Below, piece after piece: positions 8,780 to 16,483 of a stretch of 64,000 bases of DNA; within the stretch, counting starts at the first letter, position 1, and the number at the start of each line of letters is the position of its first letter. The DNA comes from Azospirillum thiophilum (GTDB taxonomy: Bacteria > Pseudomonadota > Alphaproteobacteria > Azospirillales > Azospirillaceae). The DNA is taken from NCBI RefSeq assembly GCF_001305595.1, contig NZ_CP012403.1, positions 456,501 through 520,500 on the forward strand. Reading direction: 5' to 3'. Position numbers and translations under genes: made by a program. The notes under the pieces are model-generated. The model worked only from the letters and a program-made list of their open reading frames with translations, was not told the DNA's origin and searched no databases.

Positions 8780-9001
8780 ATGCGACTGCTGTTAACCATT
8801 GCAAGTGTGGCTGCTGGAGCGCTTCTGGTGGGGCACGTTGCTTCCGCGGACGAGCCGAAGACGCCGGAGAAGAAGACGATCCCTGGCACTGGCGGATATG
8901 TTTGGGGTTCCGGGCCACCGGCAACTCCACCGAAGACCCCCCCTGCTGCCGGGGGGTTGTTGGTGGGCAATACCCGCCAGATAAAGGGCCGACAAAAGTG
9001 A
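8780..9001 (+). CDS. Small secreted proline/glycine-rich protein, unknown function
   Basis: A 73-residue protein. MRLLLTIASVAAGALLVGH and following Ala/Ser form a signal peptide ending near VASA. The mature part is short, charged then Pro/Gly-rich (TPEKKTIPGTGGYVWGSG, then PPATPPKTPPAAGG). AGGAAGG lies about 9 bases before the ATG, supporting the start. I do not recognise a family. It sits in the same island as the collagen-like protein and, like it, is exported; a functional link is only suggested by position. Confidence 0.55.
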   Translation: MRLLLTIASVAAGALLVGHVASADEPKTPEKKTIPGTGGYVWGSGPPATPPKTPPAAGGLLVGNTRQIKGRQK

Positions 9002-9471
9002 AGTGCACACATAATGGCAAAGAAGTGCCGTGTTGAAAAACTCCAACACCCTGTCCATCCCCCGTGTACTCGCACTCAATCTTGCTCACAGATAGAAAAC
9101 AAGAAGAAGCGCCTGCCCGTATCGCTTACTATTAAGCGCCATATCGGGACGCTTGAAGGTGTCGCAAAAGCGAGAGCTGAACCGGTGGTGCTCCGCGTCA
9201 AGGCGGGCGCGGACGCGCCTCCGCCCTCCGGGCGGCTTCGGCCTTGACCCGTCCGCGCCGCCGGTTCGCTGTGTTCGGCATCGGTCGGCAGCGATGCGCC
9301 GACCGTCGGCCTCTTACGCGGGCTTGGCTTCCCAGTTGAACACCTCGATAAACCGGGCTTTCTGGCCGGTTAAGTCCACGGAACGGGGTTGAGCCGGTGA
9401 GAAACCAGCAATTTCTGGAACAGAACCCCGATTTTAGTGCAAAAAGTCGGAAATATGCGGCGGTTTTGGCG
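9002..9471. other. Island remnant sequence without an intact gene
   Basis: About 470 bp between the small secreted protein and the transposase fragment. On the minus strand, codons ending at the TAA at 9316-9314 read TGQKARFIEVFNWEAKPA, which looks like the C-terminal tail of a lost gene; no start or body remains. The segment 9200-9260 is GC-rich with partial self-complementarity (TCAAGGC and GCCTTGA arms). Insertion-sequence ends probably lie here but I could not define the inverted repeats. Confidence 0.4.
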
Positions 9472-9881
9472 CTATACGGGCGCAGTTCGCCCCTCGAGCC
9501 AGATCAGGCGTCGGAAATTGTAGGCGAGGTTGGCGATGCCGATCTTCACCGTCGCGCGCCCGAGGCCGATGGTGCGGATGAACAGCGCCATGCGCTGCTT
9601 CTGTTCGGCGAACACATGCTCGACGGCGGATCGTACCGCGGAACGGGCACGGTTGGCGCGTTGATGCGGCCCAGGCATCGGCCGCCCCTTCTGCTTGCGG
9701 AAATGCACCATGCTGCGGCGGCTCGCCGCCGCGATGGCCTCTTCGGTGGCCTTCGAGCGGTAGGCGCTGTCCGCCCATACCCGGCTGTCGAAGGCGTCCG
9801 GGTTGAGCAGAGCCGGCAACTGCGCGCCGTCGTGCCGCGCGGCGTCGGTAACGGCAAAGCGCCGGATCAGGTCCTGTGTCC
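9472..9881 (-). pseudogene. IS5-family transposase, C-terminal fragment
   Basis: About 136 residues of the DDE region remain, from DLIRRFAVTDAARHDGAQ through VWADSAYRS (second catalytic Asp), AVEHVFAEQK (catalytic Glu) and LAYNFRRLIWL. The N-terminal half with the first catalytic Asp is absent. Upstream in the same direction the sequence switches abruptly to a tnsB-like fragment in another frame, so the IS is truncated and cannot encode an active enzyme. Family recognition rests on the spacing and wording of these motifs. Confidence 0.75.
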
Positions 9882-10317
9882 CCGTGCAGATGGATTTCAT
9901 CCATCTGCCTCGGTTCATAGGAAACCCGGACTTTCCAGGTTCCCCGTTGGCGGGCGCGTTCGAACCAATGCTCGGCGATGGCTTGTGGGCAGGTGTAGCA
10001 ACAGCCATGGAACCGGATGCCATGAGTGGTCACGACGGGATCATCGGAGGGGAGAAGGCTCAACTTCACCTGATCTTCTGGAAAAATGCGGAGCTTGCCG
10101 CTGCGCCGGGCGACTCCCCATTCCCAAAGGTCGGTTGGAATGGCCGGAACATCGTCGGCGATCATCAGCGCGGATTTGTCTTAATCGCGCAGGCGATGCT
10201 GATTATTGTAGTAGAGAATGCAGTGGATGATGATCCGCGTGAACTGATCGAAGTCGAGGGTCGCGTCCGGGCGATAATCACTGCCGCCTCGCTCTTTGTA
10301 ATCCTCAGCGATATCTG
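9882..10317 (-). pseudogene. tnsB-like (Mu/TnsB DDE transposase) C-terminal fragment with internal stop
   Basis: A single frame runs from about 10317 to about 9885 with one stop. It reads DYKERGGSDYRPD...IIIHCILYYNN, a TAA at 10183-10181, then MIADDVPAIPTDLWEWG...GIRFHGCCYTC...WKVRVSYEPRQMDEIHLH. This matches the part of TnsB-type integrases after the catalytic Glu, including the Mu-type C-terminal beta-barrel. The TAA stands where a Tyr codon is expected. The catalytic core is missing, because upstream the sequence joins a tnsA-like start in another frame, and downstream it is cut by the IS5 fragment. Non-functional. Confidence 0.75.
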
Positions 10318-10479
10318 CCGTCCCATCTTCAAGCCGCGTAGACGATGAACACGCCCAGAAGAGGGGGCATCCTGGACGGTGAGCCACGGTTTGTAGTTGG
10401 CGCCGCGTCCCTTGCCGCGCCCTTCCTGGTGGAAGAGGGCGATCTTGTCCTCATTGAACGTGTAACGACGGCGAGCCAT
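10318..10479 (-). pseudogene. tnsA-like (Tn7-type endonuclease) N-terminal fragment
   Basis: The ATG at 10479 has a good ribosome site (CCGGAGGTGTC). About 54 residues follow, beginning MARRRYTFNEDKIALFHQEG and including GANYKPWLTVQDAPSSGRVHRL, the usual opening of TnsA-type proteins in Tn7-like elements. After KMGRQ the similarity stops and the tnsB-like fragment continues in another frame, so an internal deletion has removed most of tnsA and most of tnsB. The gene starts about 70 bp inside the end repeats and reads away from glmS, the same arrangement as tnsA at the right end of Tn7. Confidence 0.75.
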
Positions 10480-10547
10480 GACACCTCCGGGGTGCGCCTA
10501 CCTCTTTCGAGGATGCGCTGATTCCCCGGACGGTACAAGGTCACCGG

Positions 10548-10607
10548 GTATGAGATTTTATTATCCGGTATGAAGGTTTATTCTTCAGTATGAAACTTTA
10601 TTCTCCG
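10548..10607 (-). repeat. Three tandem 20-bp repeats, probable TnsB-binding sites of the transposon right end
   Basis: Three direct repeats with exact 20-base period occupy 10548-10567, 10568-10587 and 10588-10607. On the plus strand each begins GTATGA, followed by a variable pair and a TTTATT core. On the minus strand the outermost reads GAATAAAGTTTCATACTGAA, close to the TnsB site of Tn7 as I remember it (ACAATAAAGTCTTAAACTGAA). The terminus beyond it reads TGTTCGCGGAGAATAAAG, similar to the Tn7 end TGTGGGCGGACAATAAAG. The repeat period is directly visible; the TnsB role is inferred. Confidence 0.75.
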
Positions 10608-10613
10608 CGAACA

Positions 10614-10634
10614 TTTGCTCCGACTTCCTTGCGT
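10614..10634. other. attTn7-type insertion site downstream of glmS
   Basis: Only 21 bp separate the transposon terminus (10613) from the glmS stop codon (TAG at 10637-10635). Tn7 inserts about 25 bp beyond the glmS stop after TnsD binds the end of the glmS coding region, generating a 5-bp duplication. Here the five bases next to the terminus are TTTGC (10614-10618, plus strand). The partner copy at the other end was not found. Confidence 0.65.
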
Positions 10635-12461
10635 CTACTCCACCGTAACGCTCTTCGCCAAATTCCGCGGCTGGTCGACATCCGTTCCCTTCAGCACAGC
10701 CGTGTGATAGGCCAGCAACTGCACCGGAATGGCGTAGAGCAGAGGGGCGACCAGCGGGTCGCAGGCCGGCAGTTCGACCGACCAGCGGACCTTGTCCTTC
10801 AACCTGTCGATCCCCTTCTTGTCGGCCAGCAGCAGCACCTTGCCGGACCGGGCGCAGACCTCCTGCACGTTCGACACCACCTTCTCGAACAGGGCGTCGG
10901 AGGGCACCAGCACGATCACCGGAACATTGTCGTCGATCAGCGCGATGGGGCCGTGCTTCAACTCGCCGGCAGCGTAGCCCTCCGCGTGGATATAGCTGAT
11001 CTCCTTCAGCTTCAATGCCCCTTCCAGCGCCAGCGGGTACATGGCGCCGCGGCCGAGATAGAGCACGTCGCGGGCTTCCGACACCTCCTGCGCCAGCTCC
11101 TTCAGCCGCTCGTCATGGGCCAGCACGTCGGCGGCACGGGCCGGCACCTCGCGCAGGGCATGGGCGATCTGCTGCATCCGCTCCTGGTCGATGGCGCCGC
11201 GGGCACGGCCGACGGTGACGGCAAGGCAGGCGAGCGTGGTCAGCTGGGTCGTGAAGGCCTTGGTCGAGGCGACGCCGATCTCCGGGCCGGCCATGGTATA
11301 GAGCACGGCATCGGATTCGCGCGCGATGGTGCTTTCCGGGGCATTCACGATCGACAGGATCTTCTGGCCCTGGCGCTTGCAGTAGCGCAGCGCCTCCAGC
11401 GTATCCAGAGTCTCGCCCGACTGCGAGATGAACAGCGCAATGCCGCCCGGCGGCAGCGGCGCCTCGCGATAGCGGAACTCCGACGCGATGTCGACCTCGA
11501 CCGGGATGCGGGCCAGCGTCTCGAACCAGTATTTGGCGACGAAGCCGGCATAATAGGCGGTGCCGCAGGCGACGATGGTCAGCTTGGCGGCGCCGGCCAG
11601 ATCGAAGGGAAAGTCCGGCAGGGTGAAGGTGCCGGTCTCCGGGTTGATGTAGGCGTTCAGCGTGTCGCCGATGACCTGCGGCTGCTCGTAGATTTCCTTG
11701 AGCATGTAATGGCGGTAGCCGTCCTTGCCGATCAGGGCGCCGGAGACCGCCGTGGTCTTCACCGGCCGCTCGACCACCGCGTCGGTTGCGTCATGAACGA
11801 TGGCGGCGGTGCGGCTGACCTCGACCCAGTCGCCATCCTCCAGATAGCAGATGCGGTTGGTCAGCGGCGCCAGCGCGAAGGCGTCCGACGCCAGATACAT
11901 TTCGCCGTCGCCATAGCCGACGGCCAGCGGCGTGCCGTGGCGGGCGCCGATCATCAGCTCATGCTCGCCGGCGAAGATCAGCACCAGGGCGAAGGCGCCG
12001 GTGAAGCGCTTGAAGGCGGCGGCCGACGCCTGCACCGGCGTCATGCCCTCCCGGTCCAGGTAATAGGTGACGAGATGGACGATCACCTCGGTGTCGGTGG
12101 CGCTTTCGAAGACGTAGCCGTGGCCGGTCAGCTCGTCCTTCAGCTCCTGGTAATTCTCGATGATGCCGTTGTGGACGACGGCGACGCGCCTGGTGGCATG
12201 GGGATGGGCGTTGTTCTCGGTCGGGCCGCCATGGGTGGCCCAGCGGGTGTGGCCGATGCCGACGGTGCCGGACAGCGGCTGGTCGCGCAGCTTCATGTCG
12301 AGGTTCGACAGCTTGCCTTCGGCGCGGCGGCGTTCGATGTGGCCATTCACCAGGGTGGCGATGCCGGCGCTGTCATAGCCGCGGTATTCGAGGCGGCGCA
12401 GGCCTTCCACCAGCCGGGGGGACGCGTCGTGGATGCCGTTGATGCCGATGATGCCGCACAT
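10635..12461 (-). CDS. glmS: Glutamine-fructose-6-phosphate aminotransferase (isomerising)
   Basis: A 608-residue full-length GlmS. It makes glucosamine-6-phosphate from fructose-6-phosphate and glutamine, the entry to peptidoglycan and LPS amino sugars. The N-terminal glutaminase begins MCGIIGI with the catalytic Cys2. HTRWATHG and HNGIIENY are present. Two SIS isomerase domains follow (FISQSGETLDT, ASTKAFTTQ, EGALKLKEISYIHAEGYAAGELKHG). The C-terminus is DQPRNLAKSVTVE, the conserved end that contains the Tn7 target-recognition region. It lies 51 bp downstream of glmU in the same operon. A transposon remnant begins 21 bp after its stop, leaving the reading frame intact. Confidence 0.97.
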   Translation of the reverse strand: MCGIIGINGIHDASPRLVEGLRRLEYRGYDSAGIATLVNGHIERRRAEGKLSNLDMKLRDQPLSGTVGIGHTRWATHGGPTENNAHPHATRRVAVVHNGIIENYQELKDELTGHGYVFESATDTEVIVHLVTYYLDREGMTPVQASAAAFKRFTGAFALVLIFAGEHELMIGARHGTPLAVGYGDGEMYLASDAFALAPLTNRICYLEDGDWVEVSRTAAIVHDATDAVVERPVKTTAVSGALIGKDGYRHYMLKEIYEQPQVIGDTLNAYINPETGTFTLPDFPFDLAGAAKLTIVACGTAYYAGFVAKYWFETLARIPVEVDIASEFRYREAPLPPGGIALFISQSGETLDTLEALRYCKRQGQKILSIVNAPESTIARESDAVLYTMAGPEIGVASTKAFTTQLTTLACLAVTVGRARGAIDQERMQQIAHALREVPARAADVLAHDERLKELAQEVSEARDVLYLGRGAMYPLALEGALKLKEISYIHAEGYAAGELKHGPIALIDDNVPVIVLVPSDALFEKVVSNVQEVCARSGKVLLLADKKGIDRLKDKVRWSVELPACDPLVAPLLYAIPVQLLAYHTAVLKGTDVDQPRNLAKSVTVE

Positions 12462-12512
12462 GGACCTGATGCTCCTGAAAAGATGCCGACCGGAGGGAGA
12501 CCCGAACCGAGC

Positions 12513-13865
12513 TTAAGCCTTTTTCGCCTTCTCGTTTTGCTTCCGTTCGCGGAAGCGCCTTGCCCAGCCGGCGTACGCCTTCTGGCTGCCGCGGGCGACG
12601 ACGAGGGCGTCCGCCTCCACCGCCATGGTCACCACGCTGCCGGCACCGACGATTGCACCCTCGCCGATGACGACCGGCGCGACCAGCGCGCTGTTCGACC
12701 CGATGAAGGCACCGGCACCGATCTCCGTCCGGCTCTTGGTGAAGCCGTCATAGTTGCAGGTGATGGTGCCGGCACCGATGTTCGCCCTGGCGCCGACACG
12801 GGCGTCGCCGATGTAGCTCAGGTGGTTGGCCTTGGCCCCGGCCTCGATCACCGCGTTCTTCACCTCGACGAAATTGCCGATATGGGCGTCGGCGCCGATC
12901 TCCGCCCCCGGACGCAGCCGGGCGAAGGGGCCGATGACGGCGCCGCTGTCGATCCGCACGCCTTCCAGGTGGCAGTAGGGCTTGATCTCAACCCGGTCGC
13001 CGACGGTGACGCCGGCACCGAAGAAGCAGCCGGGACCAACCACCACGTCGCGGCCCAGCCGGGTGTCGGCGCTGAGGAAAATGCTGTCGGGGTCGATCAG
13101 CGTGGCGCCGTTGTCCATGGCGGCCTTGCGCAGCCGGCGCTGCAGCAGCCGTTCCACCTCCGCCAGCTCGGCACGGGAATTGACGCCCACCACCTCGGCC
13201 GGGGCGGCTTCGACAACGGCGCAGGCCATGCCGGCGCGGCGCGCGATCTGCACCACGTCGGTCAGGTAATATTCGGACTTGGCATTGACATTGCCGACGC
13301 TGCCGATCAGTTCGACCATGCGGGCGCCGTCGAACGCCATCAGGCCGGCGTTGCACAGGCCGACCGCGCGCTCCTGCTCGCTGGCATCGAGATATTCGAC
13401 GATCTTCTCCAGCCCGCCGCGGGCGTTCAGGATCAGCCGGCCATAGGCGCCGGGATCGTCGGGGCGCATGCCGAGCACGACGACCGCCGGATCGGCCGCC
13501 TGGCGCCGCGCCTGCACCAGCGCGCGCAGCGTGTCGGGCGTGACCAGCGGCGTGTCGCCGTACAGCACGATGACGTCGCCGGTGAAGCCCTCCAGCAGGC
13601 CGAAGGCGGCGCGGACGGCATCGGCGGTGCCGCGCTGCTCGAGCTGGACCGCGGTGGGATACGGGGCGACGGCCGCCGCCACGCTGTCCATGCCGGGACC
13701 GACCACCACGACCACATGATCGGGGTCGAGCGCCTTCACCGCCGCCAGCACATGCCCGACCATCGGCCGGCCGGCCACCCGGTGCAGCACCTTGGGCAGA
13801 TCGGATTTCATGCGCGTGCCCTTGCCGGCGGCGAGGATCACGCAGGCGAGCGGACGATGAGCCAT
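12513..13865 (-). CDS. glmU: Bifunctional UDP-N-acetylglucosamine pyrophosphorylase / glucosamine-1-phosphate N-acetyltransferase
   Basis: A 450-residue GlmU of usual length. The N-terminal uridyltransferase carries LAAGKGTRMKSDLPKVLH and YGDTPLV. The C-terminal left-handed beta-helix acetyltransferase carries HIGNFVEVKNA and GAGTITCNYDG. It catalyses the last two steps to UDP-GlcNAc. The ATG at 13865 is chosen because the protein begins MAHRPLACVILAAGKG and AGGAA lies just upstream; the open frame before it has no similarity. It is followed by glmS, so both genes of amino-sugar synthesis are co-directional. Confidence 0.96.
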   Translation of the reverse strand: MAHRPLACVILAAGKGTRMKSDLPKVLHRVAGRPMVGHVLAAVKALDPDHVVVVVGPGMDSVAAAVAPYPTAVQLEQRGTADAVRAAFGLLEGFTGDVIVLYGDTPLVTPDTLRALVQARRQAADPAVVVLGMRPDDPGAYGRLILNARGGLEKIVEYLDASEQERAVGLCNAGLMAFDGARMVELIGSVGNVNAKSEYYLTDVVQIARRAGMACAVVEAAPAEVVGVNSRAELAEVERLLQRRLRKAAMDNGATLIDPDSIFLSADTRLGRDVVVGPGCFFGAGVTVGDRVEIKPYCHLEGVRIDSGAVIGPFARLRPGAEIGADAHIGNFVEVKNAVIEAGAKANHLSYIGDARVGARANIGAGTITCNYDGFTKSRTEIGAGAFIGSNSALVAPVVIGEGAIVGAGSVVTMAVEADALVVARGSQKAYAGWARRFRERKQNEKAKKA

Positions 13866-14257
13866 GTCGATGTTCCTGATCGGACCTGTGTGGAAAGGAT
13901 GGCGGGCGCCGTACTTGAACCGGTAAAGGTTTAAGACATCACTGCCTCGTCTCGCGGCGCCTCTTCCCGAATGTGCGCCGCTCCGCCGGCAATTTCGAGA
14001 GTGGTTTGCCACAGTACGCAGCGGAAGCCCAACTCAACTTTTGTTTCAATCTGCAATAAAGAAACGCCTCCGAAGCTTGTCCGCCGAACGGCTTCATGCT
14101 TGCCGGCTTTGCGTCGGCCGGCAGTTCCGAGGTAGCGTTTCCCTTCCCGGCCGTCAACTCGGCCAATCGGGCCGCGGGACATGCTACCCAACAATGGGCC
14201 GCGGGGCATTTCTGGGTAACCTGGATCGCGGAGCCGGGCCCGGCGCCCGCTGCGGTC
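13866..14257. other. Intergenic region upstream of glmU
   Basis: 392 bp between the glmU start and the 3' end of the next minus-strand gene. It should contain the glmU-glmS promoter. A short open frame (13931-14209, minus) has no ribosome site or similarity I recognise, and I consider it spurious. No riboswitch-like fold was evident. Confidence 0.4.
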
Positions 14258-15451
14258 CTATCGCCGGAACAGGAACTCGCGTCCCACCTTCACGCGGCGC
14301 TCGCCGTCATAGGCGATGATGTCGGCGGTCGCATAGGTCTCGGTCCAGCGTTCGGGCAGGTAGCTGCCGGTGCCGATGACGTCCACCGGGGCGTTGGCCT
14401 CCGCCATCAGGCGGCACTTCGCCGGACCGAAGCCGCTGCTGGCGACGATCTTCACCGCCGGGAAGCCGGCCTCGTCCAGCCTTTCGCGCACGTAATGGAT
14501 CGCCGCCGCCGACACGCCGGTGCCGATCAGGTAGCGCAGCTGCGTCTCGTCGCGATAGCCGCGGATCGCGTGCGGGGCGTGGCGCTCCAGCACGGCGTAG
14601 GATCCCGGCGGGTCCAGCCCCTCGACGAAGCGTCCGCCGGGGGTGTCGAGCCGCAGCGACAGCCTGCCCTGGGCGGCGAGCTGCGGGAAACGGCGGCAGA
14701 CCTCCAGCCCGTCGGTGATCTCGCGGCCGAAATAATCGACGAGCACGGTCAGGGCCAGGTCGGGGAAGGTCTCGTGGAACATCTCCGCCGCGCGCACGGT
14801 CGATCCGGCATAGCCGATCAGGGCGTGCGGCATGGTGCCCATGCCCTTCTCCTGCCCGAAATAGGAGGCGGTGGCATCGGTGGCATTGCCGATGAAGCCC
14901 TTGGCTCCGACCTTGCGCCCGGCCCGGGCGGACCCGACCGACGCGGCATAGGCCATCATCTCCGCCATCTCGGTACCGGCGCAATGGCGGGCGTCCATGG
15001 CTAGGAAGGCGACCTTCGGCAGATCGGCGCACATGGTGAAGGCGTTGTAGGCGGCGACGCTGGCCGGCCCCAGCTTCTGCAGGATGATCGTCTCGCAGTC
15101 GACCAGATGATAGAAGGAGCCGGTGATGTACATGATCGGCTCACCGGCGCCGACCCACTTGCCTTCGGGGTAGTTCAGCTCGATCTGGACCGGGAAGTTG
15201 CGCTCGCGCGCCACCGCCTCCAGCCAGTCCACCGCCAGCCGCGGCGCGCAGACCACCGGCCGGCGCATGAAGATGGCGTAGGTCACCGTCTTGTCGCCGA
15301 ACTTGCCGACCGCCTCCTTGGTGCGGCGGAAGTATGTGTCCGTCCAGTCGGGGATCTCGGCGGAGGATGGGTGGTGGGCTGCCGGCCCGGTTCCGGACGT
15401 CGGGTTGCCAGCTGTGCGGTTGCCAGCTGTGCGATTGTCGGTGTCGTTCAT
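14258..15451 (-). CDS. Nicotinate phosphoribosyltransferase-like protein
   Basis: A protein of about 397 residues. Motifs of the nicotinate/quinolinate phosphoribosyltransferase fold are visible: YITGSFYHLVDCETIILQKL, the central ARHCAGTEMAEMM, and the C-terminal SSGFGPAKCRLM ... VDVIGTGSYLPE phosphate-binding region. Such enzymes form nicotinate mononucleotide from nicotinate and PRPP in NAD salvage. The first 40 residues are low complexity (NRTAGNRTAGNPTSG) and lie before the domain. The start at 15451 (MNDTDN) is uncertain; an ATG at 15469 is also possible. It is monocistronic, facing away from the FliL-like gene. Confidence 0.75.
   Translation of the reverse strand: MNDTDNRTAGNRTAGNPTSGTGPAAHHPSSAEIPDWTDTYFRRTKEAVGKFGDKTVTYAIFMRRPVVCAPRLAVDWLEAVARERNFPVQIELNYPEGKWVGAGEPIMYITGSFYHLVDCETIILQKLGPASVAAYNAFTMCADLPKVAFLAMDARHCAGTEMAEMMAYAASVGSARAGRKVGAKGFIGNATDATASYFGQEKGMGTMPHALIGYAGSTVRAAEMFHETFPDLALTVLVDYFGREITDGLEVCRRFPQLAAQGRLSLRLDTPGGRFVEGLDPPGSYAVLERHAPHAIRGYRDETQLRYLIGTGVSAAAIHYVRERLDEAGFPAVKIVASSGFGPAKCRLMAEANAPVDVIGTGSYLPERWTETYATADIIAYDGERRVKVGREFLFRR
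15404..15433 (-). repeat. Perfect 15-bp tandem duplication in the PRTase gene
   Basis: Two exact copies of GTTGCCAGCTGTGCG (15404-15418 and 15419-15433) lie inside the N-terminal coding region and encode the repeated pentapeptide NRTAG. The third unit (NPTSG) is diverged. It is in frame, so it only lengthens the disordered leader. Confidence 0.85.
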
Positions 15452-15529
15452 CCCGGTCTCGCCTTCCATCCCCGTCTTGCGCCCCAGTGTCTTGCGCCCG
15501 AATCCGGGCATCGTCCGCCCCCAATCCAC

Positions 15530-15855
15530 TCCATGACGTTGCCATGCCCTGTCATGGACGGCCGGTTGTGCTGGTATCCCAGCATTATACGGCCCGGGCG
15601 GACGGGGGAAGAGGCTCCCATCCCGTCAACCCGTGACGGATGGCTGCGTTGCGTTTTCGACGGGAGTGCGATCCTTCGACACCCACGGGCGAAGGTGCCC
15701 GGATGCCAGGCCCGCCCTCGCGAACCGGCCATTCAAGGACGATCTCTCGTCAATCCAAGAAAAAATCCGCTAAAATGCCTTAATTTGACCCACCACTTTC
15801 GCACGAGTAAAGTCATCTCACGGCGTTCTTCGACAACAAGGCGGCTGCGGGCATA
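15530..15855. other. Intergenic divergent region
   Basis: About 326 bp between the phosphoribosyltransferase gene (minus) and the FliL-like gene (plus). The A/T-richer part at about 15750-15830 is the likely promoter area for the plus-strand gene. No defined operator or RNA structure was recognised. Confidence 0.4.
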
Positions 15856-16359
15856 ATGGCGAAGACGGCGGCGGCGGCCGAAGCAGGATCCGACGACAGT
15901 CTTTCCAGTCTCGACCGGACGGGAAACCGCCTGGTTTTCGCGCTGATGCTGCTGATGGTGGCATTCGCCGGCGCCGGAGCGGGCGGCGCGCTGCTGCTGC
16001 GGCCGGCTCCCGCCCAGGGCGCCTATGTCCCTGCCCGGATCGCCGCCGCCCCCGCTCCGGCGGTCTATGCCTCCCTGCCGACGCTGATCGTCACGCTGAA
16101 CGATGGCCGCCGCCTGCACGAATTGCGGTTGCGCGCGGTGCTGGAGTTCGATCCGGCAACCCCGCTGGAGACGGTGACCCCACACCTGCCCCGCATCGCC
16201 GACGCCATGAACCAGCGCCTGCTGGACGTCGATCCGGCGGAACTGCGCGGGGCGGACGGCCCCGCCTATGTCAAGGACGCGCTGCGCTTCGTCGCCAACA
16301 GGACGATGCGGCCGCTCAAGCTTCGGCAAGTGCTGATCCAGGACATGCTGCTGCGCTGA
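15856..16359 (+). CDS. FliL-like flagellar basal body-associated protein
   Basis: 167 residues with a cytoplasmic tail, one membrane segment at about residues 26-48 (LVFALMLLMVAFAGAGAGGALLL) and a periplasmic domain. That domain follows the FliL pattern: LPTLIVTLNDGRRLHELRLRAV, a central HLPRIADAMNQRLLDVDPAELRG and a terminal VLIQDMLLR. FliL sits around the stator and modulates flagellar torque and swarming. No other flagellar gene is in the window, so this may be a stand-alone paralogue. The ribosome site is weak. Confidence 0.6.
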   Translation: MAKTAAAAEAGSDDSLSSLDRTGNRLVFALMLLMVAFAGAGAGGALLLRPAPAQGAYVPARIAAAPAPAVYASLPTLIVTLNDGRRLHELRLRAVLEFDPATPLETVTPHLPRIADAMNQRLLDVDPAELRGADGPAYVKDALRFVANRTMRPLKLRQVLIQDMLLR

Positions 16360-16483
16360 CGGCGCGCTTCCCAACCCACGCCACCACCCCATATCCTGCC
16401 GGTTCCCTGCTTTTCCCCCGGTCGATCGGGGAACGGTCCGGGGAACCGGGCTGATCGAGCATGTCGAGTGGAAGGAGACGGCT

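Larger units (their letters stand above)
9472..10613 (-). mobile_element. Decayed Tn7-like transposon, glmS-proximal (right) end, interrupted by IS5 fragment
   Basis: The element end is the TGT terminus (reading on the minus strand) at 10613-10611. Behind it lie tandem end repeats, a tnsA-like start and a tnsB-like tail. The order glmS, terminus, end repeats, tnsA, tnsB and their common orientation are those of Tn7 at attTn7. The element is deleted and interrupted, with no tnsC, tnsD/tniQ or tnsE in view. Its left end was not located, so the extent given is only the recognisable part. The cargo may reach to about 5.9 kb. Confidence 0.75.

Noticed and set aside
9014..9247. 77-codon plus-strand frame after the small secreted protein
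   Set aside because: No ribosome site and its 3' half crosses a GC-rich self-complementary stretch; looks like remnant DNA.
10590..13934. A 1114-codon plus-strand frame over glmS-glmU
   Set aside because: Antisense shadow of two textbook genes; composition-driven open frame.
13931..14209. 92-codon minus-strand frame upstream of glmU
   Set aside because: No start signal and no recognisable product; lies in the promoter region.
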